From Antilocapra americana (lineage: Eukaryota > Chordata > Mammalia > Artiodactyla > Antilocapridae): a stretch of 64,000 nt of DNA. The stretch spans positions 19,290,597 to 19,354,596 of the forward strand of contig ML664199.1 in assembly GCA_007570785.1 (NCBI GenBank), read 5' to 3'. Shown here one piece after another: positions 44,230 through 56,165 of this stretch. The notes beneath the pieces were generated by a model that worked only from the letters and a program-made list of their open reading frames with translations, was not told where the DNA came from and did no database searches. Both the position numbers and the translations under genes were made by a program. The stretch's first letter is position 1. Every line of letters begins with the position of its first letter.

Positions 44230-44480
44230 ACATGATTTGTCAGTCCTTTTCTGATGAATCTACTTAAAATTGCAATCCACCCTCTTCCCTCTGGCACAAT
44301 GTATTATTCAAGCTACTTTTGCTCCCCCTCCCATAGATCTTACAGCCATAGATCTTTTGTAATTTATATATTTCCTGTATCCTTCCACTAGAATATAAAC
44401 TCTATGACATGTTTGTTTTGCTTTGTTCACTGCTGTATTAATCCAACAACAAGAACACTGATATAGTAGGTGAAAGGATG
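44230..44480 (-). mobile_element. L2 3' end, antisense
   Basis: TCCACTAGAATATAAACTC, TTTGTTCACTGCTGTATTA and nearby parts follow the antisense L2 3' end. Confidence 0.6.
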
Positions 44481-45419
44481 AAGGCAAAAAAAAAGATCTA
44501 AAAATATAAACTATTAAAACTAGACTTGGAAGGAATGGAGGTGAGAAAAAGTGGATGATGCATCATTCATATCAGTCTTATGCTAGTATCAGAAACAGAA
44601 ATGTTAATATATTTCACAAAGGAGTTACAATAAAGATAAGCAGAATAATAATTACAAAACCTTACAATTATCAGTAAGAAAACCCCCAAAATACAAATGG
44701 AACCATAATGGTTTTATTATGTTTAGTTTTATGCTGATAGGCAATAATCTCCAAGATGCACTTTAATTGAAAACAGCAAAATTTAGAGTGCATATAATAT
44801 GCTATACTATGTTTTTAAAAATCCATATACATATACTTATTAGATACAAACAATATTTCTATGAATACACACAAGTATTGATAGGAAAAGATCCTTCTGA
44901 GTAGAAATCTTCATAATCTTTTGAATTTAGTACTATAGGCATGTGTTCCAATATGCACATGTTAGCTTTTTAAAATTTTTTAGGTTAATGAGAACTTATT
45001 TTGCTTTATAAAGTAGTCCTTTCCCTCTTAAAAACTTTAGTTCCATTCATGTCTTTGTTGATTTCTCTTCCAGGCTGTCTTTAGCCCTATCACGTGTCTG
45101 GTCCTCTATTACACTTGCAGGTTCTAAGAATACCTTGCATGGTCCCTTTTACAGCTCTTACCATGTTGTTTCATGGTTGTCAGTTAAAAGGCTTGTTCCC
45201 TTCAGTAAACCATGGGCTCCTTAAGGGTAGAAATTTATTTTGGAATCTCCAGTAGTTAACACATAGCTTTACTTTTATATCTATGCTGGCTCACATTTCA
45301 CCATCCCTCCAAACCACAGGTACCCAATAAATGATCTGTTGCCTCAGTGTATGAATATTTTAGGGATTCTCATAGACCAGCTTTGCATTTGTCTTCAGAG
45401 ATTTTCCCATTTTTTTAAC
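44481..45419. other. mostly unique; possible L2-like remnant at 45030-45350
   Basis: No gene seen. ACCATGGGCTCCTTAAGGG and nearby ACCCAATAAATGATC resemble an L2 end but are too weak to call firmly. Confidence 0.4.
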
Positions 45420-46315
45420 CATAATTTTATTCAAGTGTAATACTATAGTAAAATTCACTCTTTTTGGTCTGCAATTCTATGAGTTTGGCAATCATACAGT
45501 CATATAACAGTTATATAAAGTCATATAATAATCATCAACAGCCATATAACACCACTATTACCAACAAAGAGGTGATGAATATCATCATCAATCCCCTGAA
45601 ACCCTCTCCATGTCAGTGTAGGTAACCTCTTCCACAATCATGTGTGAAAGTGTCAATTGCTCAGTCCTAGCTGCCTCTTTGCAACCCCATGAATTGCAGC
45701 CTGCCAGGCTCCTCTGTCCATGGAATTTCCTGGCAAGAGTACTGGAGTGGGTTGCCATTTTCTTCTCCAGGGGACCTTCCCAACATCTGGAGTTTACATA
45801 TTTCTTTCTCTTTAGTTTTGCCTTTCCCTTCTCAGAACACCATAAAAATAGTGAATACATGCAACCCTGTAGATGTGGCTTTTTTCATTTTTAAACACTC
45901 ATGTTAGATTCACTAATGTTGTCTGTATGAATAGTTCCTTCTTTTTAATTGTTGAGTATTAATCATATGGATGTGTTACATTTTGCTTATCCATTCACCT
46001 GTTGAAGCAAATTTGGGCTGTTTCTAGTTTTTGGTAATTATAAATAAGGTCATATAGTCAGTCATATAATGATTTTTGTGTGAACATAAGTTTTCAAGTC
46101 ACTTGGACAAACATCTACAAGTAGAACAACTGGACTGGAAGGTAAGTGCATGTTCAACTATAAAGGAAACAAAACCGGTTTTCAAAGCAGCCAAACCACA
46201 TTTTAATTTTCATCAGGAGTGTCTGAGATTTCTAATTGCTCTGCTTTCTCAACACTTCACATTATCAGTTTTTAAAAGCCATTTTAATAGGTATATATCA
46301 TTGTGACTGTTAGTT
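45420..46315 (-). mobile_element. old L1M 3' end, antisense, split by a SINE
   Basis: Antisense L1M: AATTCACTCTTTTTGGTCTG near the 3' end, TTATCCATTCACCTGTTG at 45988, ATAAGTTTTCAAGTCACTT at 46086 and TTTTAATAGGTATATATCA at 46282. A Bov-tA interrupts it at 45643. Confidence 0.7.
45643..45795 (-). mobile_element. Bov-tA SINE, antisense, truncated
   Basis: TGAAAGTGTCAATTGCTCAG, GCCTGCCAGGCTCCTCTGTC and TTCTCCAGGGGACCTTCCC. The tRNA head is missing. Confidence 0.92.
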
Positions 46316-46379
46316 TATATTTACTAAAGATGTGGAGAATGTTCAGAATGATTTAATTCGGATTTTGTTACTCTATTCT

Positions 46380-47500
46380 TAGCATTTTCCTTATGCCTGA
46401 GGAACTTCCTTTAGCATTTGTTTTAGTATAGTTTTGCTGATGATGTATTGTTTCAAACTTTTTATGTCTGAAAAAGTCATTATTCCTGAAAAAAGATATC
46501 TTTACTGGAATAAAAGTTTATGTTGATGGTTTTTTCTCATTCAGTAATGTCATAAAAAAAGAGAAAGATCCCTTGAAGGAGAAATGACACCCCACACCAG
46601 TATTCTTGCTTAGAGAATCCCATGGACAGAGGAGCCTGGTGGGCTATATAGGTCATGGGGTTGCAGAGTTGGACGTGACTGAGTGAATACACACACACTA
46701 TGTCACAATACTGGTCATTCTTGCTAACACTATTCCTTACGAGCTACCTTTCTTTTTTTCACTCTGCATTGTGTCCTTTTCCTCTGGGTGCATCTAACAC
46801 ACTCTCTTTACCACTGCATATGTCTTGGTGTAGTTTTTTTCACGTTTTTAGTTGTTGAAACTTCCTGAGCTGCTTAGGGTCTCTGGGCTTGTAGTTGCCA
46901 TCAAACTGGAAAACTATCATATATAATTTGTTAAAACATTGTCCCTGCCCCCCTATTTCCTTCAGGAGATCCAGCAGCACATATAAAAGGGCACAGAGGA
47001 GTATCCACATGTCATTAGGGCTCCTTTTTGAAAATGACCCTGTTTTCCCTTAGTGTTTCATTTTAGAGTTTATATTGCTACATCTTTAAATTGACTAATA
47101 TTTTTTTCTAAGTTGTCTAATGTGTCATTGGTCAAATTTAGTGTATTAAACCTTTTATACATTCTATTTCTCTTCTTTAGAAGCTTGATTTGGGTCATTT
47201 TTTTACATCTCCCATGTCTTTATTTTTAAATACATTTATAATAAATGTTTTAATGCGTCTGTCTTCTAATTCTGCTATCAGGGTCAGTCTAGTATTGTTT
47301 TCCAGCGGTTGACTTTTCTCTTCATTATTGGTCATATGTGCTGCTTCTTGTCATACTGATAACCTTTATGTCATACAATGACATTATAGAATTTGTTGTT
47401 TATGTATAGATATTTTGTATTCCTATACATATTCTTATGCTTTTATCTGAGATGCCATTAAGTTACTTACAGTGTGATCATTTGGGAGGAGGGTGTCTTA
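46380..47500 (-). mobile_element. old L1M internal/5' region, antisense
   Basis: Long, diverged antisense L1M: AACTTCCTTTAGCATTTG, TCTTGGTGTAGTTTTTTTC, TTGTAGTTGCCATCAAACTG, GTTTTAATGCGTCTGTCTTC and TTTTGTATTCCTATACATATT, in the order known from old mammalian L1 copies. It may be one element with the piece at 45420-46315 after loss of the middle. A Bov-tA interrupts it at 46556. Confidence 0.65.
46556..46690 (+). mobile_element. Bov-tA SINE body
   Basis: GATCCCTTGAAGGAGAAATG, ACCAGTATTCTTGCTTAGAG and GAGCCTGGTGGGCTATATAG, ending GAGTTGGACGTGACTGAGTG and a short CA run. The tRNA head is missing. Confidence 0.9.
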
Positions 47501-47608
47501 CTTTTTAGTTTTGTTAAACAGGATGGGCAGAATGTATTAGTCAGAGTTCTTTAGAGAAATAGAACCAATAGGATATATGTGCATATATTACTCTTTTTAG
47601 TAACGCCT

Positions 47609-47620
47609 TAAAAATAAAAA
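47609..47620. repeat. target-site duplication, left copy
   Basis: TAAAAATAAAAA, repeated exactly at 47749-47760. A-rich, so less specific than the others. Confidence 0.75.
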
Positions 47621-47748
47621 TGTAGAAGGAAATGGCAACCCACTCCCATATTCTTGCCTGAAGAATCACATGGACAAAGGAGCCTGGTAGGCTACAGTCC
47701 ATGGGTCACAAAGAGTCGGACATGACTGAGCAACTTCACTTTTCACTA
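47621..47748 (+). mobile_element. Bov-A-type SINE monomer
   Basis: Starts TGTAGAAGGAAATGGCAACC and has no tRNA head. It ends AAGAGTCGGACATGACTGAG with a TTCACTTTTCACT linker-like tail. TSDs on both sides. Confidence 0.93.
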
Positions 47749-47760
47749 TAAAAATAAAAA
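47749..47760. repeat. target-site duplication, right copy
   Basis: TAAAAATAAAAA, partner of 47609-47620. Confidence 0.75.
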
Positions 47761-49149
47761 AGAATATCCCAAAGTAGAAAGTCATGCCCAGTTTCCATCA
47801 TCTCTAGGAGTGGAAATGTGATGAAAGGGAAACTTTTGATTTTTCAGAGTAGCCAGTTACATTCCTAGCAAGATAGGGGAAAAAAAAATGCTGCAATTTA
47901 GCATTAACACTATAAAACTAAAGCTAATTACCTTTTAATGTTGATGGATTACACTTCATTTCACTTGGTCATCTAAAATCATGGTATACTATGCCTAGGA
48001 GTAATACTTCCTAACAAAGTAATTACACTGTAAGTTTAAAAGTCTTTGTAAGGGTAATACTGAAAAGTTACCTACAATTTTAGCACTATTAGTATCCTTC
48101 CTTCAAGTAACATATGAAATAAAGAGAAAAGGATGTTGGAAAGTACAAAAATGACATATACATTTAAGATGATAACTTTGCTGTTTCAAGTTCTAAATAA
48201 CCCATACAAATGGTGCTTTAACATCATCCACATTAATTTCAAGTAACAGTGATTCAGACATGACTTAGCAGCTGAACAACAACTCCTCCTGTTAGGAAAA
48301 CCCCCAGGATTACACAAAGTGAACTTCCACAAGGAAACTAAGTTTTGTTTTATTTTATATGTACTCTATATTGATCAAATTAGTTAGAAGATTACTAGAT
48401 CTCTTTTTTACTAAAGTTAGGTGGAACTACATCAATAATTCATACTGAAAAATCACTTACTGAAGGAGAGGAGAATCATCCTCAAACAACATGCTTAACA
48501 GCATTAGTTCTCAAAATACTGCAGCAGATTATGAAGATGAAATGTATCACAGATGTTCATAAAACCTACCTAATCATACCAACATTACAGTTCAAAAGAG
48601 AGAACAATTGATTTTCCAAAGTAAAAAGCTTTTGAGAATAGGAAGAACCTACTGAAATGTAAAATCTGTTCTATTAATTAATAACCCAGAGGTTCTCAAC
48701 TCAGCTAAAGACAAGAAGCAAATAAAGGTTAGTTTTAAACAGAGTATCTGTCAGCTGCCTCACAGTTACCCCCAAGAGTTAGCAAAAATCGATAAATACT
48801 GCTTTACTTGTAAAATGTAAAGAACTTGAGAGCATTTGAGATATGAGATTTTCTTCTTGCAGTGGCATTTTATTAAAAGTATAAAGCAGATAAAAATCAA
48901 AATATACCAAAGAAAATGTATTTCCTCATTTCCACATAGATATACAGCATTCCTTTGCAGCAGCAGTTTACATAATTTTCAATTAGGTGGCCTACTCTGA
49001 CCATGAAGTCAATAACTAAACACAATGAAGTCAATAACTAAAAGTGAAGAAAATACTTCTACTTCACATTTTTTTAAGGGTGTATCTGCTTCCCTGTGGG
49101 CAACATGAAAATGTTTTGTGTTAAATTTGTATTAAGTACTGTTTATGCA
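47761..49149. other. unique AT-rich stretch with a SINE tail remnant
   Basis: No gene seen. 48249-48283 (TTCAGACATGACTTAGCAGC) is a remnant of a Bov-A/Bov-tA 3' end. Confidence 0.5.
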
Positions 49150-49352
49150 TTTGAAAAGACTCTGATGCTGGGAAAGATTGAGGGCAGGAGGAGAAGGGGA
49201 CGACAGAGGATGAGATGGTTGGATGGTATCACTGACTCAATGGACATGAGTTTGGGTAAACTCTGGGAGTTGGTGATGGACAGTGAGGCCTGGCATGCTG
49301 CGGTTCATGAGGTTACAAAGAATCTGACACAACTGAGTGACTGAACTGAACT
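49150..49352 (+). mobile_element. BovB 3' end fragment
   Basis: Last about 200 bp of BovB, sense: TTTGAAAAGACTCTGATGC, GGAGAAGGGGACGACAGAGG and GAGTTGGTGATGGACAGTGAG, ending CTGACACAACTGAGTGACTG. The frame 49096-49344 is the BovB C-terminus ([19 protein letters not shown]). Confidence 0.95.
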
Positions 49353-49690
49353 GATATATATAAAATGTACAAACACACACAAATACACACAGATATGTTA
49401 CATAATATAGGCTAGACACTGGTCAACTTGCTTAGCTTAACAGCTAGAGTATTATAAATATTTTTGAAACTCCTGTGCACATTTTCTAGATTCAGTTCAT
49501 CTACCTTCCCAGAGCCCAGTTTCCACTAGAGGCAATTGGTTTATACTTTTAAAGAAATATACCCTTAGGGTATTTATATGTAAACAATATATTCCTTTAT
49601 CTTGCTGTTTTTGATGTTAACAGAAGTAGTAATACTGCATGTAGTAATCTGAAATCACTCATGTCATATATATTAATTTCAAAAATCCAT
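49353..49690. other. unique stretch, no gene seen
   Basis: Short CA run near 49373-49392; otherwise nothing recognised. Confidence 0.5.
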
Positions 49691-49901
49691 TGTTGTTTTT
49701 TAGTTGCTAAATTGTGTCTGACTCTTGCAATCCCATGGACTGTAGCTCACCAGGCTCCTCTGTCCATGGGACTTCTCAGGCAAGAATACAAGAGTGGGTT
49801 GCCATTTCCTTCTCCAGGGGATCTTCTTGATCCAGGGATTGAACTCATGTCTCCTGCATTGATAGGCAGACTCTTTATTGCTGAGCCACCTGGGAATCCC
49901 T
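49691..49901 (-). mobile_element. Bov-tA SINE, antisense
   Basis: Full antisense Bov-tA: AGTTGCTAAATTGTGTCTGA, CACCAGGCTCCTCTGTCCAT, TTCTCCAGGGGATCTTC and tRNA head end CTGAGCCACCTGGGAATCCC. Confidence 0.94.
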
Positions 49902-50130
49902 TAAAAAATGGACACACTGCTGTACGCACATTTAAAATGGATAATCAACAAGAACCTATCGTATAGTCATGGAACTCTGTTCAGTGTTATGTGGGAGCAT
50001 GGATAGGAGGGAGTTTTAGGAAGGATGGATATATGTATGTAAGTGGCTGAATTCCTTCACTGTTCACCTGAAAAACTACTGCAGCATTGTTAATTGGCTA
50101 TACCTGAATACAAAATTAAAAGTTCAAAGT
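49902..50130 (+). mobile_element. older ruminant L1 3' end
   Basis: TTTAAAATGGATAATCAAC, GTCATGGAACTCTGTTCAG, TGTTCACCTGAAAAACTAC and ATTGGCTATACCTGAATAC match the 3' end of the L1 at 51088-55470. Confidence 0.82.
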
Positions 50131-50199
50131 GTGGAAATAATGGTACACATTTTAAAAAATCTTAGCATTTTATGTTTCTTCCCTTAAAGGCTAAATATC

Positions 50200-50465
50200 A
50201 AACTGATTGAAGACCACAGACTTTCAGACACATCTCCAGAGTTCAAATTCCATCTTCATTATACATTGTCCAAATGATCTTGAGTGATCTTTAGTAGATT
50301 ACTTATCTATGGTTCACTTTCTATGATTTTTAGTAAATTACTAAATCTCTTTAAATTCAGTTTTCCCATCTATAAAATAAGATAATAGATAAACCATAGG
50401 ATAAATTATGAAGCACAAAATGTAAGTAAAGCCCTCAAAACTTTGCCTGGTACATATACTCTGTG
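50200..50465 (+). mobile_element. MIR SINE
   Basis: Diverged sense MIR: CATCTCCAGAGTTCAAATTC, CAGTTTTCCCATCTATAAAA, AAGTAAAGCCCTCAAAAC and TTTGCCTGGTACATA. Confidence 0.65.
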
Positions 50466-50667
50466 TTTGCTTTTATTCTCATCACTATTTAATTCCATTA
50501 AGTTGTACATTTTATTTATTTATTTTTTTGAGTTCATTTTCTTTGAGAATATTCATTCTCCCTTCAATTTATACTTAGCTTATTACTTTTATCTATTCTT
50601 CTCTTCAGGGATAAGCATTATAGGTTCCCCAGACTCCTATGTTTTCACTTTTATTTTCTCACAAGTA

Positions 50668-51087
50668 TTTTTTTTTAATAAAGGTAAAAGTTACATATAG
50701 TGAGCTGTGCAGATCTTGAATGTGATATCAAAACACAGAACATTTTAATTGCTGTACAATATCTCCAACATGGTCCTTCTTAGTCACTAACTCTTCATGA
50801 AACAGTCACAAATTTCATATCTGTTACAATGCTCAGTGCGTGCTCAGTCATATCTATCTCTTTGTGACCCCATGGACTGTAGCCCACCAGGCTCCTCTGT
50901 CCATGGGGTTCTCCAGGCAAGAATACTTGAGTGGGTTGCCATTTCTTACTCCGGGATATCTTCCTGACTCAGGGATCAAAAGTGTAGCTCCTGAGTCTCC
51001 TGCATTGGCAGGTGGGTTCTTCACCATTGTGCCACCTGGATATTAGTCTAGATTTATTTATTAGTATTCCATGCAAATGGAATTCAT
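50668..51087 (-). mobile_element. old L1M fragment, antisense, split by a SINE
   Basis: Weak antisense L1M similarity: AAAGGTAAAAGTTACATATAG left of the SINE and ATGCAAATGGAATTCATAA right of it. Boundaries uncertain. Confidence 0.5.
50832..51039 (-). mobile_element. Bov-tA SINE, antisense
   Basis: TCAGTGCGTGCTCAGTCATA, CACCAGGCTCCTCTGTCCAT, TTCCTGACTCAGGGATC, with the tRNA head CACCATTGTGCCACCTGG at the right end. Confidence 0.94.
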
Positions 51088-52618
51088 AAAAAAAGCTAGA
51101 ATAGCAATACTCATATCAGACAAAATAGACTTTAAAACAAAAAACTGTTAAAACAGAAAAAGGACACTAAATAATGATAAAGAGTTCAACCCAAGAAGAA
51201 GATATAACAATTATAAATGTATACACACTCAAATAGGAGCACCTAAATATTTAGGGCAAATACTAATAAACATAAAAAGAAAAACTGATAGTAACACAAT
51301 GATAGTGGGGGAATTTAATACCCTGTTTTCATCAATGGACAGATCATCTGAACAGAAAATTATCAAGAAAACAGGCCTTAAATGACAGTTTAGATGACTT
51401 GAACTCAATTGATAATTATATAGCATTCCACTCAAGAGCAGCAGACTCCACATTCTTCTCAAGTGCACATGGAACATTCTCTAGGATGGGCCACTAAGTA
51501 AGCCTTGGTAAATTGTTGAAATTATATCAAGTGTCTTTTCTGATCACAATGCTATGCGATTTGAAATAAACTACAAGAAAAGAATTCTAGGAAACACCAA
51601 TACATGGTACATAAACAGTATGCTACTCAACAACCATTAGATCACTGAAGAAATCAAAGAGGAAATAAAAAAATTCTTAGAGATTAATGAAAATGAAAGC
51701 GCAACAGTCCAAAACTTATGAGGTGTGGCAGCAGCAGGTCTAAGAGGGAAGATTATAGCAATATTACCTCAAGAAATAAGAAAAATCTCAAATAAACAAC
51801 CTAACCTTACACCTAAAACAACAAGAGAAATAACAAAGTCTAAAAGTTAGTAGAAGGAAGGAAATTATAAAGATCAGAGCAGAAATAAATGAAATAGAGA
51901 TAAAGAAAATAATTGCAAAGATCAATGAAACTAAAAGCTGGTTCTTTGAAAAGATAAACAAAATTGTTAAACTTTTAGCCAGACTCACCAAGAATAAACG
52001 GGAAAAGACTTAAATCAATAAAATTAGAAATGAAAAAGGAGAATTTACAACTGACTCCACTGAAATATCAAGGATCTTAAGAGGATACTATGAACAACTG
52101 TATGTTGATAAAATGGACAGCCTGGAAGAAATGGATAAATTATTAGAAAGATGCAGTCTCCCTAGACTAAATGAAGAATAAACAGAAAAATGAACAAACC
52201 ATTAACAAATACTGAAATTAAGAAATTAAAATCACAAACACTGTGATTAAAAACCTCCCAACAAACAAAACTCCAGGACCTGATGGCTTCACAGGTGAAT
52301 ATTATCAAACATTTAGAAAAGAGTTAGCCTTCTGAAATTGTTCCAAAAATTTGCAGAGGAAGGAAAACTTCCAAACTCATTTTATGAGACCACCATCACC
52401 CTGATAACAAAACCAGACAAAAATACCATAAAAAAGAAAATTACAGGCCAATATCACTGATGAGCATAGAGGCAAAGATCCTCAACAAAATATTAGCAAT
52501 TCACATACAATAATACATTAAAAAGATTATACACAATGATCAAATGGGATTCATCCCAGGGATGCATGGGCTTTTCAACATCTGAAAATAAATTACTGTA
52601 ATATACCACTTCAACAAA

Positions 52619-53233
52619 TTGCAGAATAAAAATCATATGATTATCTCAATAGATGCTGAAAAAGCTTTTGACAAAATTCAGCATGCATTTTTGATAGAAA
52701 CTCTCCAGAAAGAGGGTGTAGAGGGTATACACCTCAGTATAATAAAGGCCAAATGCCACAGATCTACAACTAGCATCATACTCAATGGTGAAAAGCTGAA
52801 AACATTCTCTCTAAGATCGGGAACAAGACAAGAATGTCCACTCTTACCACTTTTATTCAACATAATTTTTGAAGTCCTAGTTACAGCAATCAGAGAAGAG
52901 AAAGAAGCAAAGGGAATCCAAATTAGAAAAGAAGGTAAACTATCACTGTTTGTAGATAACATGATATTACACATAGACGATCCTAAAGATGGTACCAGAA
53001 AACAATTAGAACTTTTTGATGAATTTGATAATGTTGCAGGTTACAAACTTAGTACACAGAAATCTGTTGCATTTTTATGTACTAAAAATGAAAAACCAAA
53101 AAGAGAAATTCAAGAAACAATACCATTTACTATCACACCAGAAAGAATAAAATACTTAGGAACAAACTTACCTAAGGAAACAAAAGACCTTTACTCCAAA
53201 AACTGTAACAGGCTGATGAAAGAAATAAAATAA
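52619..53233 (+). pseudogene. L1 ORF2 reverse transcriptase remnant
   Basis: 204 codons of the RT palm. Motif A is IDAEKAFDKIQHAFL near residue 11, and the motif B side reads GTRQECPLLPLLFNI. Motif C, normally F/Y-A-D-D, reads F-V-D-N at 52949-52960, so the second catalytic aspartate is asparagine. It is followed by [15 protein letters not shown]. The frame begins at a non-ATG codon, ends in TAA at a mutated site, and continues in another frame from 53290. Not functional. Confidence 0.92.
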
Positions 53234-53289
53234 TATGCAAACAGAAAGATATACTATGTTCATGGATTATAAGAATCAATATTGTCAAA

Positions 53290-53517
53290 ATGACTGTACT
53301 ATTCAAGGCAATCTTCAGGTTCAATGAAATCCCTGTCAAATTATCAATGACATTTTTCACAGAACTAGAACAAAAAAAAATTTCAAAATTTGTATGGAAA
53401 CACAAAAGACCCCAAATAGCCAAAGTAATCTTGAAGAAGAAATATGGAGCTGAAGGAATCAGATGGCTCCCTGACTCCAGACTAGACTACGAAGCTACAG
53501 GCATTAAAACAGTGTGA
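53290..53517 (+). pseudogene. L1 ORF2 thumb-side remnant
   Basis: 75 codons: [38 protein letters not shown] and the [14 protein letters not shown] block correspond to the region after the RT core. It ends at TGA in place of tryptophan. Confidence 0.88.
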
Positions 53518-53905
53518 TGCTGGCACAAAAATAGAAATATAAACCAATGGAAAAGGATAGGAAACTGAGAAATAAGCTCATGCACCTATAGTCAATTAAT
53601 CTATGACAAAAGAAGCAAGACTACACAATGCTGGGAAGACAGTCTCATCAACAAATGATGGGAAAACTGGACAGCCACGTGTAAAAATAAATGGAATTAT
53701 TCTTTAACTCCATACACAAAAATAAGCTCAAAATGGATTAAAGACTTAAATGTGAGACCAGACACTATAAAACTCCTAGAGAAAAACATAGATAGAAGAC
53801 TCTCTGACATAAATCACAGGAATATCTTTTTTTATCCATCTCCCCAAATAATGGAAATAAAAATAAACAAATGAGACCTCCTTAAACTCAAAAGGTTTTG
53901 TACAG

Positions 53906-54207
53906 CAAGTGAAGTCACTCAGTCATGTTTGACTCTTTGTGACCCCACTAGTCCACATCATTCTTTAGGCTAGAATACTGGAGTAGGTATCCTTTCCCTT
54001 CTCTAGGGGATCTTCCCAATCCAGGGATCAAACCCAGGTCTCCTGCACTGCAGGCGAATTCTTTACCAGCTGAACCTCAAGGGAAGCCCAAGAATACTGG
54101 AGTGGGTATCCTATCCCTTCTAAAAGGGATCTTCCCAACCCAGGAATTGAACTGGGGTCTCTTGAATTGAAGGTGGATTCTTTACCAACTATCAGGGCTT
54201 CCCTGAT
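53906..54207 (-). mobile_element. Bov-tA antisense, with a duplicated head
   Basis: 53906-54089 is a complete antisense Bov-tA up to the tRNA start GAACCTCAAGGGAAGCCC. A second partial unit follows (54090-54207: AAGAATACTGGAGTGGGTAT to ATCAGGGCTTCCCTGATAGC), so the tRNA-derived head is present twice. Inserted into the L1 at AGCAA. Confidence 0.9.
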
Positions 54208-54673
54208 AGCAAAGGAAACAATAAACAAAAGAGAAGATAACCACAAATTTGGAGAAAATATTTGCTAATGATATTACTGATAAGAGATTAGTCTCCAAAT
54301 TTTACAAACAGCTTTTATGATGTTTAACTATCAAAGGAAATAGCCCACTCAAAAATATACAGAATATCTGAACAGATATTTCTCCAAAGAGGACATACAG
54401 ATGGCCAAGAGACATATGAAAAGATACTCAACATCACTAGCTATTAGATAAATGAAAATCTAAACAATAATGAGGTATTACCTCACACCAGTCAGAAAGG
54501 ATATAAAATCCATAAGCAACAAATGTTGGTGAGGGTGTGGAGAGAAGGGAACCTTCCCGCACTTTTGATGCAAATATAAACTGGTATAGCCACTATAGAG
54601 AACAGTCTGGATTTTTCTTTAAACTAAAAATAGAGCTACTATATGGCTCTGCCATCTCATTCCTAAGCATATA

Positions 54674-54684
54674 TCCAGAGAAAA
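54674..54684. repeat. target-site duplication, left copy
   Basis: TCCAGAGAAAA, repeated exactly at 54876-54886. Confidence 0.88.
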
Positions 54685-54875
54685 GTGAAGTCGCTCAGTC
54701 GTGTTTGACTCTTTGTGACCCCGTGGACTGTAGCCCACCAGGCTCCTCCATCCGTAAGATTCTCCAGGTAAGAATACTGGAGTGGGTTGCCATTTCCTTC
54801 TCCAGGGGATCTTCCCAACCCAGGTCTCCTGCATTGTGGGCAGACACTTTAACGTCTGAGCCACCAGGGAAGTCC
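54685..54875 (-). mobile_element. Bov-tA SINE, antisense
   Basis: Antisense Bov-tA within the L1 3' part: AGTCGCTCAGTCGTGTTTGA, CACCAGGCTCCTCCATCC, TTCTCCAGGGGATCTTCCC, with the B-box side shortened and the head GAGCCACCAGGGAAGTCC. TSDs flank it. Confidence 0.95.
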
Positions 54876-54886
54876 TCCAGAGAAAA
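54876..54886. repeat. target-site duplication, right copy
   Basis: TCCAGAGAAAA, partner of 54674-54684. Confidence 0.88.
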
Positions 54887-55596
54887 ACATGCTCTGAAAG
54901 GATAAATGCACACCGAGATTCATTGCAGCATTGTTTCCAATAGCCAAGACATGAAAGCAACCTAAATGTCCATCCAAAGAGGAATGGATAAAGAAGATGT
55001 GGTACATATATACAATGGAATATTATTCAGCCATTAATATGAATTAAATAATGCCATTTGTAGCAACATGGATGAACCTAGACAGTGTCACATTGAGTGA
55101 AGTAAGCTAGACAGAGAAGGAGAAATATCATATGACACCACTTATATGTGGGATCAAAAAAGAAATGATACAAATTAACTTCATTACAAAACAGAAAGAG
55201 ACTCACAGACTTAGAAAACAAACTTATGGTTGCCAGGGGAAAGGGATAGTTAGGAAGTCTGGGAAGGTCATGTACACACTGCTATATTTAAAATGGATAA
55301 CCAACAAGGACCTATTATATAGCACATGGAACTCTACTCAATGCTGTGTGCCAGCCTGGATGGGAGGTGGTTTGGGGGGAGAATGGATACATGCTGAGTC
55401 CCTGTGCTGTTCACTTGAAACTACTACATACTTTTAATTGGCTATACTGAAAAAAAAAATAAGTTTATAGTTTGAAAAAAATTATTCTGTAATTTCATGT
55501 TAATGAAATTATATATCATGACTGAATCTGGCTGCTTTTATCAGCATACCACTGTTGGATCCATCCATGTACTAATACAGTGCATGTTTGCATTCT

Positions 55597-55712
55597 TATT
55601 CTCTAATGTCCAACTCTTTGCAATCCAATGGACTGTAGCTGCCAGGTTCTTCTATCTATGGGATTTTTCAGGCAAGAGTACTGGAGTGGGTTACCATTGC
55701 CTTCTCCAATTT
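55597..55712 (-). mobile_element. Bov-tA SINE, antisense, truncated
   Basis: TCTAATGTCCAACTCTTTGC, CAGGCAAGAGTACTGGAGTG and ACCATTGCCTTCTCCA. The tRNA head is absent. Confidence 0.9.
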
Positions 55713-56165
55713 ATTGGCATAACATTGTTCATAATGGCCATGTTATCTTAATAATCTCTGTGGGATCTGTACTGTTATCCTTTTCTCTGATATTTTTATT
55801 TGTATTGTTTACTTCTTTTCTAAGTTTGACTTACCAGGGTCTTATTAATTGTACCAATATTTTCATAAAATTCTAGATTTGTTGATTTTTTCCATTGTTT
55901 CTTTCTTTTCTATTCGTTATTTTTTATAATTTCACTTATTCCACTGATCTGGTGTTCAGTGTCTTTATTTTTTAGCTCTAAAAGTGGAAATACACTTCAT
56001 TGCTTCTGTTCTCCTTTTCTAATATATGCATTCAAACTATATATTTTTTCCTGTAAGATACATTTCTTTTGCTTCCATGTTTTTGCTATTGGGAAAGCTA
56101 GTTTCAATCTCATTGCTTTCCATTAAAACTATCTGTTTTTTCTTGGATGCTTTTAGAATGTTTTC
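55713..56165 (-). mobile_element. old L1M ORF2 fragment, antisense
   Basis: Resembles antisense L1M endonuclease/RT-linker sequence: GTTCATAATGGCCATGTTAT, ATTTGTTGATTTTTTCCATT and CTCCTTTTCTAATATATGC match the known antisense L1 order. Confidence 0.6.

Larger units (their letters stand above)
51088..55470 (+). mobile_element. older L1, ORF2 and 3' end, sense
   Basis: The longest single L1 in the window (about 4.4 kb including two SINE insertions). It begins in the ORF2 endonuclease part (AATAGCAATACTCATATCAG), continues through the RT and C-terminus and ends with the 3' UTR (AACTCTACTCAATGCTG, GTTCACTTGAAACTAC) and an A-tail at 55449. Many stops and shifts. Its 3' end differs from the young L1-BT copies and matches the one at 49902. 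Confidence 0.9.

Noticed and set aside
47535..47595. Start of a known mammalian repeat (TCAGAGTTCTTTAGAGAAAT)
   Set aside because: It looks familiar but is too short and I could not assign it to a family.
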